Positions 8,836 to 19,463 are shown, counted from the stretch's first letter. The stretch is 64,000 nt of DNA from Actibacterium sp. MT2.3-13A (GCF_018139985.1 NZ_JAGSOU010000013.1:42359-106358); one strand, 5' to 3'. Program-made: numbers and translations. Notes: generated by a model from the sequence alone, not told the origin.

Positions 8836-9735
8836 ATGCCGCACGACCATCACCGTCATCACATCGACCCGGCGGCCGGCGACCGGCAGGTGGCCCTGGC
8901 GGTGGCGGTCAACATGCTGCTGACCCTGGTGCAGATCGTCGGCGGGCTGCTGTCGGGTTCGGTCGCGCTGATCGCCGATGCGGTGCATAATTTCTCGGAC
9001 GCGGTGTCGCTGATCATCGCCTATGGCGCGCGCCGCATCGCCCGCCGCCCGCATGATGCGAACATGACCTTCGGCTATGGACGGGCCGAGGCGGTAGCGG
9101 CGCTGGTCAATTACACCACGCTGATCGTGATCGGCGCCTACCTGGTCTACGAGGCGGTCCTGCGCCTGATCGACCCGCCGGGCGTTCAGGGCTGGATCGT
9201 GGTGGTCGTGGCCGGCGTGGCGCTGGTCGTCGATCTGGTCACGGCGGCGCTGACCTTCCGCCTGTCGAAGCACAGCATGAACATCCGCGCCGCCTTCCTG
9301 CACAACCTGGCCGATGCGGCCAGCTCCGTCGCGGTGATCGTGGCAGGCAGCCTGATCCTGCTCTACGACTGGCGGCTGGTCGATCCGCTGGCCACCCTCG
9401 GCATCGCCGGCTTCATCCTGTGGAGCGCCCTCAGCGAGATCCGCCCGGTGATCCGCCTGCTGATGCTGGGCGCGCCGCCCGCGCTGGACCTCGACGTGAT
9501 CCGCGACCGGGTGCTCACGGTCGAGGGGGTGGAGAGCCTGCATCACCTGCACCTGTGGCAGATCGACGAGCACAAGACCTCGCTCGAGGCGCATCTGGTG
9601 ATCGGCGACGGCGCGGTGGCGGATTTCGCGGCCGTGAATGCCCGGGTCAAGGAGTTGCTCGCCAGGGAATTCGGCATCCGCCACGCCACGTTGGAGTTGG
9701 AAACCAACGCCTCGGGCTGTGCCGATCAGGCCTAG
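8836..9735 (+). CDS. Cation diffusion facilitator (CzcD/ZitB-like) transporter
   Basis: 299-residue inner-membrane antiporter of the CDF family, exporting Zn(II) or a similar divalent ion against protons. The N-terminus is His-rich (HDHHRHHID), a metal-binding feature of the zinc branch. Transmembrane zinc-site motifs are visible in TM2 (ALIADAVHNFSD) and TM5 (FLHNLADAASS), each with the H/DxxxD arrangement. A cytoplasmic C-terminal domain begins near residue 210 and contains HHLHLWQIDEH. The usual six membrane segments can be placed. The gene overlaps the convergent DUF1285 gene by 4 bases. Confidence 0.93.
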   Translation: MPHDHHRHHIDPAAGDRQVALAVAVNMLLTLVQIVGGLLSGSVALIADAVHNFSDAVSLIIAYGARRIARRPHDANMTFGYGRAEAVAALVNYTTLIVIGAYLVYEAVLRLIDPPGVQGWIVVVVAGVALVVDLVTAALTFRLSKHSMNIRAAFLHNLADAASSVAVIVAGSLILLYDWRLVDPLATLGIAGFILWSALSEIRPVIRLLMLGAPPALDLDVIRDRVLTVEGVESLHHLHLWQIDEHKTSLEAHLVIGDGAVADFAAVNARVKELLAREFGIRHATLELETNASGCADQA

Positions 9736-10331
9736 GCCAGTTCCCCCGACGGGATGATCGGGAAGAACTTCCCGCCCGACCACAGGCCGAACCAGCTTTG
9801 CCCCTCGTGCTGCTCGTGTCGGCCCAGCTCGATCAACCGGTAGAAGCTCTTGCGGTCGATCAGCGCTTCCAGGTTTCTGCGGACGTTGACATAGGGCGCG
9901 GGCTCGCCCGTTTCGGGGTCGCGGGCGACGCGGATCGGGTGGTCGGGGCCGGCGGTCACGGCGTCCTCGACATGGGTGAAGAAGGTGATCTTCTGGTCGC
10001 GCCCCTCGCCCTCGGTCTCGAAATCGAGGGCGACGAAGGGGGCGTCCTCGACGGTGATGCCGACCTTTTCCACCGGCGTGACCAGGAAATAGTCGTCGCC
10101 GTCCTTGCGGATGATCGAGGAGAACAGCTTCACCAGCCCCGGCCGCCCGATCGGCGTGCCGAGGTAGAACCAGGTGCCGTCGCGCGCGATCCGCATGTCG
10201 AGATCGCCGCAAAAGGGCGGGTCCCATTTCTCCACCGGCGGGGGGCCCTTCTTGCCGGCGGCGCGCGCCGCCTGGGCCAGGTTCTCCACCGTCGGTTTCA
10301 CGATCATTTGTCCCACCCCGCGTTTTGCCAT
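9732..10331 (-). CDS. DUF1285 domain-containing protein
   Basis: 199-residue protein matching DUF1285 in its layout (PPVEKWDPPFCGDLDMRI; IGRPGLVKLFSSIIRKDGDDYFLVTPVEK; YVNVRRNLEALIDRKSFYRLIELG). The function of the family is not established. No membrane segment or signal peptide is seen. Two starts are possible: the ATG at 10331, with no clear Shine-Dalgarno, or the ATG at 10307, with GGGTGGGA just upstream; the first is reported. It is divergent from the MoxR operon and converges with the CDF transporter. Confidence 0.85.
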   Translation of the reverse strand: MAKRGVGQMIVKPTVENLAQAARAAGKKGPPPVEKWDPPFCGDLDMRIARDGTWFYLGTPIGRPGLVKLFSSIIRKDGDDYFLVTPVEKVGITVEDAPFVALDFETEGEGRDQKITFFTHVEDAVTAGPDHPIRVARDPETGEPAPYVNVRRNLEALIDRKSFYRLIELGRHEQHEGQSWFGLWSGGKFFPIIPSGELA

Positions 10332-10389
10332 TTGTGCCCGGCGCGATATCTGCCTTTAATGATCATAAAGGATGTCAGGGAGCATTGTC

Positions 10390-11393
<1,004 letters not shown>

Positions 11394-11397
<4 letters not shown>

Positions 11398-12269
11398 CCC
11401 ATCCCGCCGCCCTCCGTTCGGCGGCCGAGGCTCTGGCCGCGCCGCTGCCGCCGCTGCTGGCCGAGGCCGAGCATCTGGCGGCGACGGTCCTGCTGGGCGA
11501 GCATGGGCGCAGGCGCGCGGGCATGGGCGACGAGTTCTGGCAATACCGCCCCGCCGTGCCGGGTGACGAGGCGCGGATGATCGACTGGCGGCGCTCGGGC
11601 CGGTCGGACGCGCATTTCGTTCGCGAAAAGGAATGGCAGGCAGCGCAGAGCGTGACGCTCTGGGTCGATGACGCGCAGTCGATGCGGTTCGCGGGGGACG
11701 CGAAACACGAGACCAAGCTGCACCGCGCCCGGCTGTTGGCGCTGGCCGTGGCGGTGCTGCTGATGCGCGCGGGCGAACGGGTGGGGCTGGCCGGGCTGAC
11801 CCTGCCGCCGCGCACCGGCGCGCTGCAGCTGCTGCGGCTGGCCGAGGCGCTGACGGCGGACGGCGCGGCTGCCGATTACGGTGCGCCCGAGGCGCGCGGC
11901 ATGCTGCCCCATTCCCGCGCCCTGTTCCTGTCAGATTTCCTGGGTGATCCGGCCCCGGTCGAGGCGGCGCTGGCCAAGGCCGCCGACCGTGGGGTGAAGG
12001 GGGTGCTGGTGCAGGTGCTCGACCCGGTGGAGGAACTCTTCCCCTTCGACGGGCGAACGATTTTTGAGAGCATGGGCGGCAGCCTGCGCCACGAGACGCT
12101 GAAGGCCGGCGATCTGCGCGAGCGCTACCGCGCGCGGCTGGCGGAGCGCAAGGCGCGGCTGGCCGATCTTTCCCGTATGGCGGGCTGGCATTACCAGTGC
12201 CACCACACCGGCGACAGCGCGCAGGCGGCGCTGCTGTGGCTGTTCCGGGCGCTGGAGCCCCTGCGCTGA
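11394..12269 (+). CDS. DUF58 domain-containing protein
   Basis: 291-residue protein starting with GTG at 11394, overlapping the MoxR stop by 4 bases. It carries the DUF58 core (GDEFWQYRPAVPGDEARMIDWRRSGRSDAHFVREKEWQ), followed by a degenerate VWA-like half (VTLWVDDAQSMRF). Unlike many DUF58 proteins it has no obvious N-terminal membrane hairpin, so it is probably cytosolic or peripheral. DUF58 proteins are standard partners of MoxR ATPases. The stop overlaps the next start as TGATG. Confidence 0.88.
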
Positions 12270-15025
12270 TGTTGACGCTCGGCCCCATAGGATTTGCCGC
12301 GCCCTGGCTGCTGCTGGGGCTGGCGGCGCTGCCCATCCTGTGGCTGCTGCTGCGCGCGGTGCCGCCCGCGCCGATCCGGCGCCGCTTTCCGGGCGTGGCG
12401 CTGCTGCTGGGGCTCAGCGACGACGAGACCCAGACCGACAGGACGCCGTGGTGGCTGCTGCTGCTGCGGATGCTGGCGCTGGCGGCGGCGATCGTGGGCT
12501 TCGCCGGCCCGGTGCTGAACCCGCAGGCGCAGCGCGCGGGCAGCGGTCCGCTGTTGGTGCTGATCGACGGCACATGGGCCGATGCGCGCGACTGGCCGCG
12601 CCGGATCGACCGCGTCGGGGCGCTGCTGGAGGAGGCCGGGCGGGCCTCGCGCCCCGCGGCCTTGGTGCTATCGACCGACCTGCCGGGCGCCGGGCTGCCC
12701 TTTCAGGCCGCCGACGCCTGGGCGGCGCGCCTGCCCGGCCTGACGCCCCGGCCGTGGGAGCCGGACCCGGCCGCGCTTGCCGCCTGGGCGCAGGGGCTTG
12801 AGGGCCGGTTCGACACGTTCTGGATGTCCGACGGCGTGGCGCGCGACGGGCGCGACGCGGTGCTGGCCGCGCTGGAGGCGCGCGGCGCGGTGACCGTGTT
12901 CGAAAGTCCGCGCCCCGTCCATGCCCTGCGCCCCGCGGCGTTCGAGGACGGGCGCATCCGGCTCACCGCCCTGCGCGCGGACCGCGGCGCGGCGGCGGAG
13001 GTCACGCTTTCGGCCACCGGCCTCGACCCCAACGGGGTGGAGCGCGAGCTGGCCCGCGCCACTGCCGCATTCGCCACCGGCGCGGGGCGGGCCGAGGTCG
13101 AGCTGGCCCTGCCGCCCGAACTGCGCAACCGCATCACCCGCTTCTCGGTCGCGGGTGCGCGCTCTGCCGCGGCGGTGAGCCTGACCGACGACAGCCTGAA
13201 GCGCCGGGAGGTTGCCTTGATTGCCGGCCGCGAAGGCCGCGAGGGGCTGGAGCTGCTGTCGCCGCTGCATTACCTGCACCGGGCGCTGGCGCCCACCGCG
13301 GACCTGATCGACGGCACGCTTTCGGACATCTTGCTGGCCAACCCCGACGTGATCGTGCTGGCCGACGTGGCCAAGCTGACCCCGGACGAGGAGGCGGGCG
13401 TTCTGGACTGGCTGGCGCAGGGCGGGCTGCTGCTGCGTTTCGCCGGGCCGCGGCTGGCCGCCAGCGACGTCGCCCGCGCCGAGGAGGAGCCGTTGATGCC
13501 CGTGCGCCTGCGCGCCGGCGGGCGCAGCGTGGGCGGCACCATGAGCTGGGGCGAGCCGAAATCGCTGCGCGCCTTTGACGAGACCTCGCCCTTTTACGGC
13601 CTGCCCGTGCCCGACGAGGTGCGCGTCAGCGCACAGGTCATGGCCCAGCCCGGCCCCGAACTGGCCGCGCGCACCATCGCCGCGCTGAGCGACGGCACGC
13701 CCCTGGTCACGCGCAAGCGGGTGGGGCAGGGGCAGGTGGTGCTGTTCCACGTCACCGCCAATGCCGAATGGTCCACCCTGCCGTTGTCCGGCCTCTTCGT
13801 GCAGATGCTGGAGCGGCTGGCGGTCTCCACCCGCCCGGGCCGGCCCGAGGCGGCGGCGCTGGCGGGCACCACCTGGGTGCCCGAACAGGTGCTCAGCGCC
13901 TTCGGCGAGGTCGCGGAGGCGGGCAATCTGCCCGGCGTGATGGGCGAGGCGCTGGCCGCCGCGCGGCCCGGCCCCGACCTGCCGCCGGGTCTCTATGCCG
14001 GCGCGGACCGGCGCATCGCGCTCAACGTCATCACGCCCGAGCGGGAGTTGCGGGCCACCGCCTGGCCCGCGCGCGTCCCGGTCGAGGGGTTGAGCGTCAC
14101 CCGCGAGACCGCGCTGAAGGGCGCGCTTCTGCTGGCGGCGCTGGGCCTGCTCGCGCTGGACGTTCTGGCCTCGCTGTGGCTGTCGGGCCGGCTGAGGGGG
14201 GCGCGCGGCGGAGCGGTGGTGCTGCTGGCGCTGGGGCTGCTGCTGCCGCACGAGGTCCAGGCGCAGGACGACGCCCGCGCGCTGGCCGCGACCTCGGAGG
14301 TGGTGCTGGCGCATGTGCTGACCGGCGACGCGCGCATCGACGGGATCGCCGCCGCGGGCTTGCGCGGCCTTTCGAAAAGGCTCTACCAGCGCACCTCGGT
14401 CGAGCCGGGCGCGCCGATCGCGGTGAACCTTGAAACCGACGAGCTGGCCTTTTTCCCGTTCCTCTACTGGCCGGTGACGGCGGATCAGCCGCTGCCCTCG
14501 GATTCCGCCTATGGCCGGCTCAACCGCTACCTGCGTGGCGGCGGGATGATCCTGTTCGACACGCGCGATGCTGATGTGGCGGGCTTCGGCGGCGGCTCGC
14601 CCGAGGGGCGACGGTTGCAGCAGATCGCGCGGCCCCTGGACATTCCGCCGCTGGAGACGATCCCCTCGGACCACGTCCTGACCCGCACCTTCTACCTGTT
14701 GCAGGATTTTCCCGGCCGCCACGCCAGCCGCGATGTCTGGGTCGAGGCCGCCCCGCCCGACGCCGAGCAGGTCGAGGGCATGCCCTTCCGCAATCTCAAC
14801 GACGGCGTGACGCCGGTGGTGATCGGCGGCAATGACTGGGCCGCGGCCTGGGCGCTGGACGACAGCGGCGCGCCGGTGTTCCCGGTCGGGCGCGGCTATG
14901 CCGGCGAGCGCCAGCGCGAGATCGCCTTCCGCTTCGGGATAAACCTGGTGATGCATGTGCTGACCGGCAACTACAAATCCGACCAGGTGCATGTGCCCGC
15001 GCTACTGGACAGGCTGGGCCAATGA
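12269..15025 (+). CDS. BatA-type membrane protein with C-terminal DUF4159 domain
   Basis: 918-residue protein. The N-terminus has two membrane segments separated by a basic loop (FAAPWLLLGLAALPILWLLL; WWLLLLRMLALAAAIVGFAG), the layout of the aerotolerance regulator (BatA) N-terminal domain. A long middle part contains a glutamine amidotransferase-like segment. Another membrane helix lies near residue 620-645, and a second hydrophobic stretch ending in an Ala-Gln-Ala site follows. The last ~210 residues are DUF4159 (LRGLSKRLYQRTSVEPG; FPFLYWPVTADQPLP; GGGMILFDTRD). The DUF4159 part is predicted to face the periplasm. It overlaps both neighbours, so tight co-expression with MoxR is expected. 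Confidence 0.82.
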   Translation: MLTLGPIGFAAPWLLLGLAALPILWLLLRAVPPAPIRRRFPGVALLLGLSDDETQTDRTPWWLLLLRMLALAAAIVGFAGPVLNPQAQRAGSGPLLVLIDGTWADARDWPRRIDRVGALLEEAGRASRPAALVLSTDLPGAGLPFQAADAWAARLPGLTPRPWEPDPAALAAWAQGLEGRFDTFWMSDGVARDGRDAVLAALEARGAVTVFESPRPVHALRPAAFEDGRIRLTALRADRGAAAEVTLSATGLDPNGVERELARATAAFATGAGRAEVELALPPELRNRITRFSVAGARSAAAVSLTDDSLKRREVALIAGREGREGLELLSPLHYLHRALAPTADLIDGTLSDILLANPDVIVLADVAKLTPDEEAGVLDWLAQGGLLLRFAGPRLAASDVARAEEEPLMPVRLRAGGRSVGGTMSWGEPKSLRAFDETSPFYGLPVPDEVRVSAQVMAQPGPELAARTIAALSDGTPLVTRKRVGQGQVVLFHVTANAEWSTLPLSGLFVQMLERLAVSTRPGRPEAAALAGTTWVPEQVLSAFGEVAEAGNLPGVMGEALAAARPGPDLPPGLYAGADRRIALNVITPERELRATAWPARVPVEGLSVTRETALKGALLLAALGLLALDVLASLWLSGRLRGARGGAVVLLALGLLLPHEVQAQDDARALAATSEVVLAHVLTGDARIDGIAAAGLRGLSKRLYQRTSVEPGAPIAVNLETDELAFFPFLYWPVTADQPLPSDSAYGRLNRYLRGGGMILFDTRDADVAGFGGGSPEGRRLQQIARPLDIPPLETIPSDHVLTRTFYLLQDFPGRHASRDVWVEAAPPDAEQVEGMPFRNLNDGVTPVVIGGNDWAAAWALDDSGAPVFPVGRGYAGERQREIAFRFGINLVMHVLTGNYKSDQVHVPALLDRLGQ

Positions 15026-17073
15026 GCGGCGCGGTGATCTTCGACCCGCTTCTGCCCTGGCCGGTGCTCTGGGGCGTGGCGGCGCTGGCCGTGGGGGTCA
15101 CCGGGCTGGCGCTGTGGCGCGGGCTGTCGGGCTGGGCGCTGCGCGGGCTGGCCGCAGCGGTTCTGCTGGCCGCGCTCGCCAACCCCGCGCTGCAAAGCGA
15201 GCAGCGCACGCCGCTCTCCGACATCGTGGTGGTGGTGGTGGACGAAAGCGCCAGCCAGCGCCTGTCGGACCGCGCCGATCAGACCGCGGCGGCGCTGGCG
15301 CGGATCGAGGCGCAGGTGGCGGCGCTGCCCAATACCGAACTGCGCGTGGTGCGCCTGGGCGACGGCGCGGACAATGCCGGGACCGAACTGATGACCGCGC
15401 TGGCCCAGGCCTTGGCCGAGCAGCCGCGCGCGCGGCTCGCGGGCGCGATCCTGCTGACCGACGGCCAGCTGCACGACATCGAGCGCGCGCCGGACGTGCC
15501 TGCGCCGCTCCATGCTCTGCTGACCGGCCATGACCGCGACTGGGATCGCCGGCTGATCGTCAAGAACGCGCCGGCCTTCGGCATCCTCGGCGAAGAGCTG
15601 GTGCTGACGCTGCGGATCGAGGACCAGGGCGCGGTGCCCCCGGGGCTGGGCGGCGAGACCGAACTGACCATCACCGTCGATGGCGGCGCGCCGCGGGTCT
15701 TCGAGGTGCCGGTGGACGTGGACCTGGAGTTGCCGGTCACGCTGAGCCACGGGGGCATGAACGTGATCCAGTTCGAACTGGCCGCGGCGGAGGGCGAACT
15801 GACCGACCGCAACAACGCGGCCGTCGTCCAGATCAACGGTGTGCGCGACCGGCTTCGGGTGCTGCTGGTCTCGGGCGAGCCGCATCCGGGTGAGCGCACC
15901 TGGCGCAACCTGCTGAAATCCGACAGCGCGGTGGATCTGGTGCATTTCACCATCCTGCGCCCGCCGGAGAAGCAGGACGGCGTGCCCGTGACCGAGCTGT
16001 CGCTGATTGCCTTTCCCACGCGCGAGCTGTTCCTGGAGAAGATCGAGGAATTCGACCTGATCGTCTTCGATCGCTACAAGCGGCGTGGCATCCTGCCGAT
16101 GCTCTATCTCGACAACGTGCGGTCCTATGTCGAGAACGGCGGCGCGATGCTGATCGCGGCGGGGCCGGATTTCGCCTCCGCCGACAGTCTCTACCGCTCG
16201 CCGCTGTCCGAGATCCTGCCCGCCGAGCCCACCGCGCGGGTGCTGGAGGAGGGCTTCCGCCCCGAGATCACCGACCTCGGACAGCGGCACCCCGTCACCG
16301 AGGGGCTGCGCGAAGAGGCGGGCGGCGACTGGGGCCGCTGGTTCCGGCTGGTCGAGTTGGAGGCGCAGGGCGGGCAGGTGGTGATGCAGGGGCCGGGCGA
16401 TCGGCCGTTGCTGGTGCTCGACCGGGTGGGCGAGGGGCGCGTGGCGCTGCTCGCCTCCGACCATGCCTGGCTGTGGGACCGCGGCTTCGAGGGCGGCGGG
16501 CCGCAACTGGAACTGCTGCGGCGGCTGGCGCATTGGATGATGAAGGAGCCCGAACTGGAGGAGGAGGCGCTGCGTGCCGAGGCCGAGGGGCAGACCATCA
16601 CCGTGACCCGCCGCTCGTTGGAGGATGCGCCCCGCGAGGTGGAGATCACCGCGCCCGACGGCAGTGTGAGCGTGCTGCCGCTGGAGGAGGTCTCGCCGGG
16701 ACGGTTCGTGGGCCGGCACGAGGGCGGCGAAATCGGCCTCTACCGGCTGCGCGAGGGGGAACGCGAGGCGGTGGTGGCGCTGGGCCCCTCGGCCCCGCGC
16801 GAATTCGAGGAGACGATCGCCAGCGGCGCGGCGCTGGCGCCGGTGGTGGCGGCGACACGGGGCGGCGTGCTGGCGCTGGAGGACGGGGCTGTGCGGCTGC
16901 GGCAGGTCCGCGAGGGCCGGGTCGCGGCCGGGCGCGGCTGGATCGGCCTCACCCCGCGCGGCGCCTATGTGACCGCCGACATCACGATCACGCCGTTGGC
17001 CCCGGCCTGGCTGTTCCTGCTGCTGGCGGCCGGGCTGAGCCTGGGCGGGTGGCTGCGCGAGGGGCGCCGCTAG
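15022..17073 (+). CDS. Membrane protein with a VWA-like (MIDAS) domain
   Basis: 683-residue protein with two N-terminal membrane helices (within residues 8-55) and one at the extreme C-terminus (PAWLFLLLAAGLSLGGWL), placing ~600 residues in the periplasm. Just after the second helix the line IVVVVVDESASQRLS contains DxSxS, followed by a Thr in DNAGTELM and a TDG in AILLTDGQLHD. Together these are the three parts of a MIDAS metal site, so I read this region as a VWA domain. A glutamine amidotransferase-like region follows near residues 330-460 (RSYVENGGAMLIAAGPDF). It overlaps the DUF4159 gene by 4 bases and closes the MoxR operon. Confidence 0.75.
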   Translation: MSGAVIFDPLLPWPVLWGVAALAVGVTGLALWRGLSGWALRGLAAAVLLAALANPALQSEQRTPLSDIVVVVVDESASQRLSDRADQTAAALARIEAQVAALPNTELRVVRLGDGADNAGTELMTALAQALAEQPRARLAGAILLTDGQLHDIERAPDVPAPLHALLTGHDRDWDRRLIVKNAPAFGILGEELVLTLRIEDQGAVPPGLGGETELTITVDGGAPRVFEVPVDVDLELPVTLSHGGMNVIQFELAAAEGELTDRNNAAVVQINGVRDRLRVLLVSGEPHPGERTWRNLLKSDSAVDLVHFTILRPPEKQDGVPVTELSLIAFPTRELFLEKIEEFDLIVFDRYKRRGILPMLYLDNVRSYVENGGAMLIAAGPDFASADSLYRSPLSEILPAEPTARVLEEGFRPEITDLGQRHPVTEGLREEAGGDWGRWFRLVELEAQGGQVVMQGPGDRPLLVLDRVGEGRVALLASDHAWLWDRGFEGGGPQLELLRRLAHWMMKEPELEEEALRAEAEGQTITVTRRSLEDAPREVEITAPDGSVSVLPLEEVSPGRFVGRHEGGEIGLYRLREGEREAVVALGPSAPREFEETIASGAALAPVVAATRGGVLALEDGAVRLRQVREGRVAAGRGWIGLTPRGAYVTADITITPLAPAWLFLLLAAGLSLGGWLREGRR

Positions 17074-17085
17074 TCGGGCGGGCCA

Positions 17086-17156
17086 GGGGGGCTTTCTGCC
17101 CCCCTCTTGCCCGTTCCGGGCAATTCACCCCCCGAGGATATTCAGGGCCAGAAGAA
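17086..17156 (+). repeat. Composite repeat type 2 with two terminator hairpins, copy b
   Basis: Hairpin 1 is GGGGGGC-TTTCT-GCCCCCC (17086-17104). Hairpin 2 is TTGCCCG-TTC-CGGGCAA (17107-17123). Then comes TTCACCCCCC and the repeat GAGGATATT-N4-GCCAGAAGAA (17134-17156, N4 = CAGG). It follows the MoxR operon and ends 7 bases from the stop of the convergent DUF599 gene, so it probably terminates transcription. Confidence 0.8.
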
Positions 17157-17163
17157 GGGATCC

Positions 17164-17865
17164 TCAGTCGGGGTCGCGCATCAGCAGCGCCGTGCGCGAC
17201 TGCGACATGAACTCGCGCCGCCAGAGCACGAAGAGCGTGATCACGCTGGCCAGGATCAGCGGCCCGGCGCCGAGCAGCCACGGCAGCCCCGCCAGCGCGA
17301 AATAGAGCGAGCGCATGCCGCGGTTGAAGCTGCGCGCGGCGGTGATGTTGATCTCGGCGGCCTGGCTGGCGCGGTGGGTGGCGGCGGGATCCTCGGGGTC
17401 GTTGGGCACTGCGGCCATGATGACGGCGCAATAGCCGAACAGGCGGTGCGACCAGACGAACTTGAGAAAGGCGTTGGTGACGAAGAGCAGCACGGCGAGG
17501 ATCTTGACCTCCCAGACCACGGCCGGGGCGGTGTCCAGCTTGAGGTCGCGGGCCAGACCCAGAAGCCGTTCGGTATTGCCGATCAGCGCCAGCCCGCCGC
17601 CGATCGCCAGCATCGAGGCCGAGGCGAAGAAGGTGGTGCCCTGGCGCAGGATCGACAGGATCGCGCCGTCGAGGATGCGGGGCTGGCGGGTGACCATGAC
17701 ATCCATCCAGTCGCGCCGGTAGCTGGCCATCAGGGTGGAGACCGAGGGGTGGCCGCGTGGCGGCCGCTCGATCGCCAGGCCGATGGCCAGCCAGGTGATG
17801 AGCCAGACGCTCACGCCCAGGGCGTCGAGAGGGTCGAACAGGGTGATGCGGTTCACGATTTCCAT
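17164..17865 (-). CDS. DUF599 family membrane protein
   Basis: 233-residue integral membrane protein of the DUF599 family, with about four hydrophobic segments (DALGVSVWLITWLAIGLAI; GTTFFASASMLAIGGGLALI; EVKILAVLLFVTNAFLKFVW; LGAGPLILASVITLFVLW). A short amphipathic part with a conserved RGMRSLYFAL lies between the last two. Function unknown. The ATG at 17865 fits the family N-terminus (MEIVNRITLFDPLDALG) although no good Shine-Dalgarno precedes it; the frame is open to 17931. It is divergent from glcD. Confidence 0.82.
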   Translation of the reverse strand: MEIVNRITLFDPLDALGVSVWLITWLAIGLAIERPPRGHPSVSTLMASYRRDWMDVMVTRQPRILDGAILSILRQGTTFFASASMLAIGGGLALIGNTERLLGLARDLKLDTAPAVVWEVKILAVLLFVTNAFLKFVWSHRLFGYCAVIMAAVPNDPEDPAATHRASQAAEINITAARSFNRGMRSLYFALAGLPWLLGAGPLILASVITLFVLWRREFMSQSRTALLMRDPD

Positions 17866-17904
17866 GGCGGGAGCGTATCGCCGGCGGAATCCCCTTGTCA
17901 CCAG

Positions 17905-17931
17905 CCAATATTGGTTATATTTTCTTACCAA
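17905..17931. promoter_or_regulatory. Candidate operator upstream of glcD
   Basis: A perfect 10-bp palindrome CCAATATTGG (17905-17914) overlaps an interrupted dyad TTGGT-N11-ACCAA (17911-17931) inside an AT-rich stretch 25 bases ahead of the glcD start. The position suits a regulator or promoter site for the glycolate operon. The cognate regulator is not in the window. Confidence 0.4.
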
Positions 17932-17956
17932 TGCCCGCTACTGGGGAGGAGATCCC

Positions 17957-19390
17957 ATGGAAATGCCGACACCCAATCCCGACATTCTGGCGCGCAAGGC
18001 CCGGATTGTCGAACGCCTGCTGGAGGTTCTGCCGCGCGATGCGGTGATCGACGACGTCCATGAGACGCGCGCCTATGAATGCGACGCGCTGACGGCCTAC
18101 AAGTGCCCGCCGCTCTGTGCCGTGCTGCCGGCCTCGACCGGGGAGGTTTCGGAGGTGCTGCGGATCTGCCACGAGGAGGGCGTTCCGGTGGTGCCGCGCG
18201 GCTCGGGCACGTCGCTGGCGGGCGGCGCGCTGCCCACCGCCGACAGCGTGATCCTGGGTGTCGCGCGGCTGCGCGAGGTGCTGGAGACCGATTACGAGAA
18301 CCGTTTCATCCGGGTGCAGACCGGGCGCACCAATCTCAGCGTCACCGGCGCGGTGGAAGAGGAGGATTTCTTCTACGCCCCCGACCCGTCGAGCCAGCTG
18401 GCCTGTGCGATCGCCGGCAATATCGGCATGAACTCGGGCGGGGCGCATTGCCTGAAATACGGCGTGACCACCAACAACCTGCTGGGCGTGACCATGGTGC
18501 TGATGGACGGCACGGTGGTCGAGGTCGGCGGCGCGCATCTCGATGCCGGCGGGCTCGACCTGCTGGGGGTGATCTGCGGCTCGGAAGGGCAGCTGGGCGT
18601 CGTCACCGAGGCGACGCTGCGCATCCTGCGCAAGCCCGAGGGCGCGCGCCCCGTGCTGATGGGCTTCGACAGCAACGAGGTGGCGGGCGAATGCGTGTCC
18701 GACATCATCAAGGCGGGCGTTCTGCCGGTGGCGATCGAGTTCATGGACCGGCCCGTAATCCGTGCGACCGAGGCCTTCGCCCATGCCGGCTATCCCGATT
18801 GCGAGGCGCTTCTGATCGTCGAGGTCGAGGGCTCGGACGCCGAGATCGACGAGCAGCTGGGCCTGATCACCCAGATCGCGCGTCGGCACAACCCGGTGGA
18901 GCTGCGCGAGAGCAAATCCGCCGAGGAGAGCGCGAATATCTGGCTGGGGCGGAAATCGGCCTTCGGCGCGATGGGGCAGATCAACGACTACATGTGCCTC
19001 GACGGCACGATCCCGGTCACCTCGCTGCCTTACGTTCTGAAGCGCATCGGCGAGATGTCGAAGGAATACGGGCTGGACGTGGGCAACGTGTTCCATGCCG
19101 GGGACGGCAACATGCACCCGCTGATCCTGTTCGATGCCAACAAGCCCGGCGACTTGGAGCTGTGCGAGCGTTTCGGCGCGGACATCCTGAAGCTCTGCGT
19201 CGAGGTCGGCGGCTGTCTGACCGGCGAGCATGGCGTGGGCATCGAGAAGCGCGACCTGATGCATGCGCAGTTCAGCCGCGCGGACATGGAGGCGCAGCTG
19301 CGCGTGAAGGACGTGTTCGACCCGAACTGGCTGCTGAACCCGGCCAAGGTGTTCCCGCTGGACGTGACCGAGAGCCGCCGCGCGGCGTGA
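17957..19390 (+). CDS. glcD: Glycolate oxidase, FAD-linked subunit GlcD
   Basis: 477-residue FAD-binding subunit of glycolate oxidase. The PCMH-type FAD domain is in the first ~220 residues (PVVPRGSGTSLAGGALPTADSVIL; CAIAGNIGMNSGGAHCLKYGVTTNNLLG). The C-terminal FAD-oxidase domain ends with GNVFHAGDGNMHPLILFD and GCLTGEHGVGIEKRDLM. With GlcE and GlcF it oxidises glycolate to glyoxylate and passes electrons to the respiratory chain. GGGGAGGA precedes the ATG at 17957. glcE follows after a 73-base spacer carrying a hairpin-repeat element. Confidence 0.95.
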   Translation: MEMPTPNPDILARKARIVERLLEVLPRDAVIDDVHETRAYECDALTAYKCPPLCAVLPASTGEVSEVLRICHEEGVPVVPRGSGTSLAGGALPTADSVILGVARLREVLETDYENRFIRVQTGRTNLSVTGAVEEEDFFYAPDPSSQLACAIAGNIGMNSGGAHCLKYGVTTNNLLGVTMVLMDGTVVEVGGAHLDAGGLDLLGVICGSEGQLGVVTEATLRILRKPEGARPVLMGFDSNEVAGECVSDIIKAGVLPVAIEFMDRPVIRATEAFAHAGYPDCEALLIVEVEGSDAEIDEQLGLITQIARRHNPVELRESKSAEESANIWLGRKSAFGAMGQINDYMCLDGTIPVTSLPYVLKRIGEMSKEYGLDVGNVFHAGDGNMHPLILFDANKPGDLELCERFGADILKLCVEVGGCLTGEHGVGIEKRDLMHAQFSRADMEAQLRVKDVFDPNWLLNPAKVFPLDVTESRRAA

Positions 19391-19410
19391 CATGGGGCAC
19401 GCGCATGGGC

Positions 19411-19461
19411 GGGGGGCTGTCTGCCCCCCGCGCCCCCCGAGGATATTTGGAGCCAGAAGAA
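19411..19461 (+). repeat. Composite repeat type 2, copy c, overlapping the glcE start region
   Basis: Hairpin GGGGGGC-TGTCT-GCCCCCC (19411-19429) is followed directly by CCCCCC and the repeat GAGGATATT-N4-GCCAGAAGAA (19439-19461, N4 = TGGA). The second hairpin found in other copies is missing. The last base of the repeat is the A of the first possible glcE start codon, so the AGAAGA tail acts as, or replaces, the ribosome-binding site. Confidence 0.8.
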
Positions 19462-19463
19462 TG

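Noticed and set aside
12668..14992. A 774-codon open frame antisense to the DUF4159 gene
   Set aside because: Shadow of a strongly supported gene; composition typical of antisense frames in GC-rich DNA.
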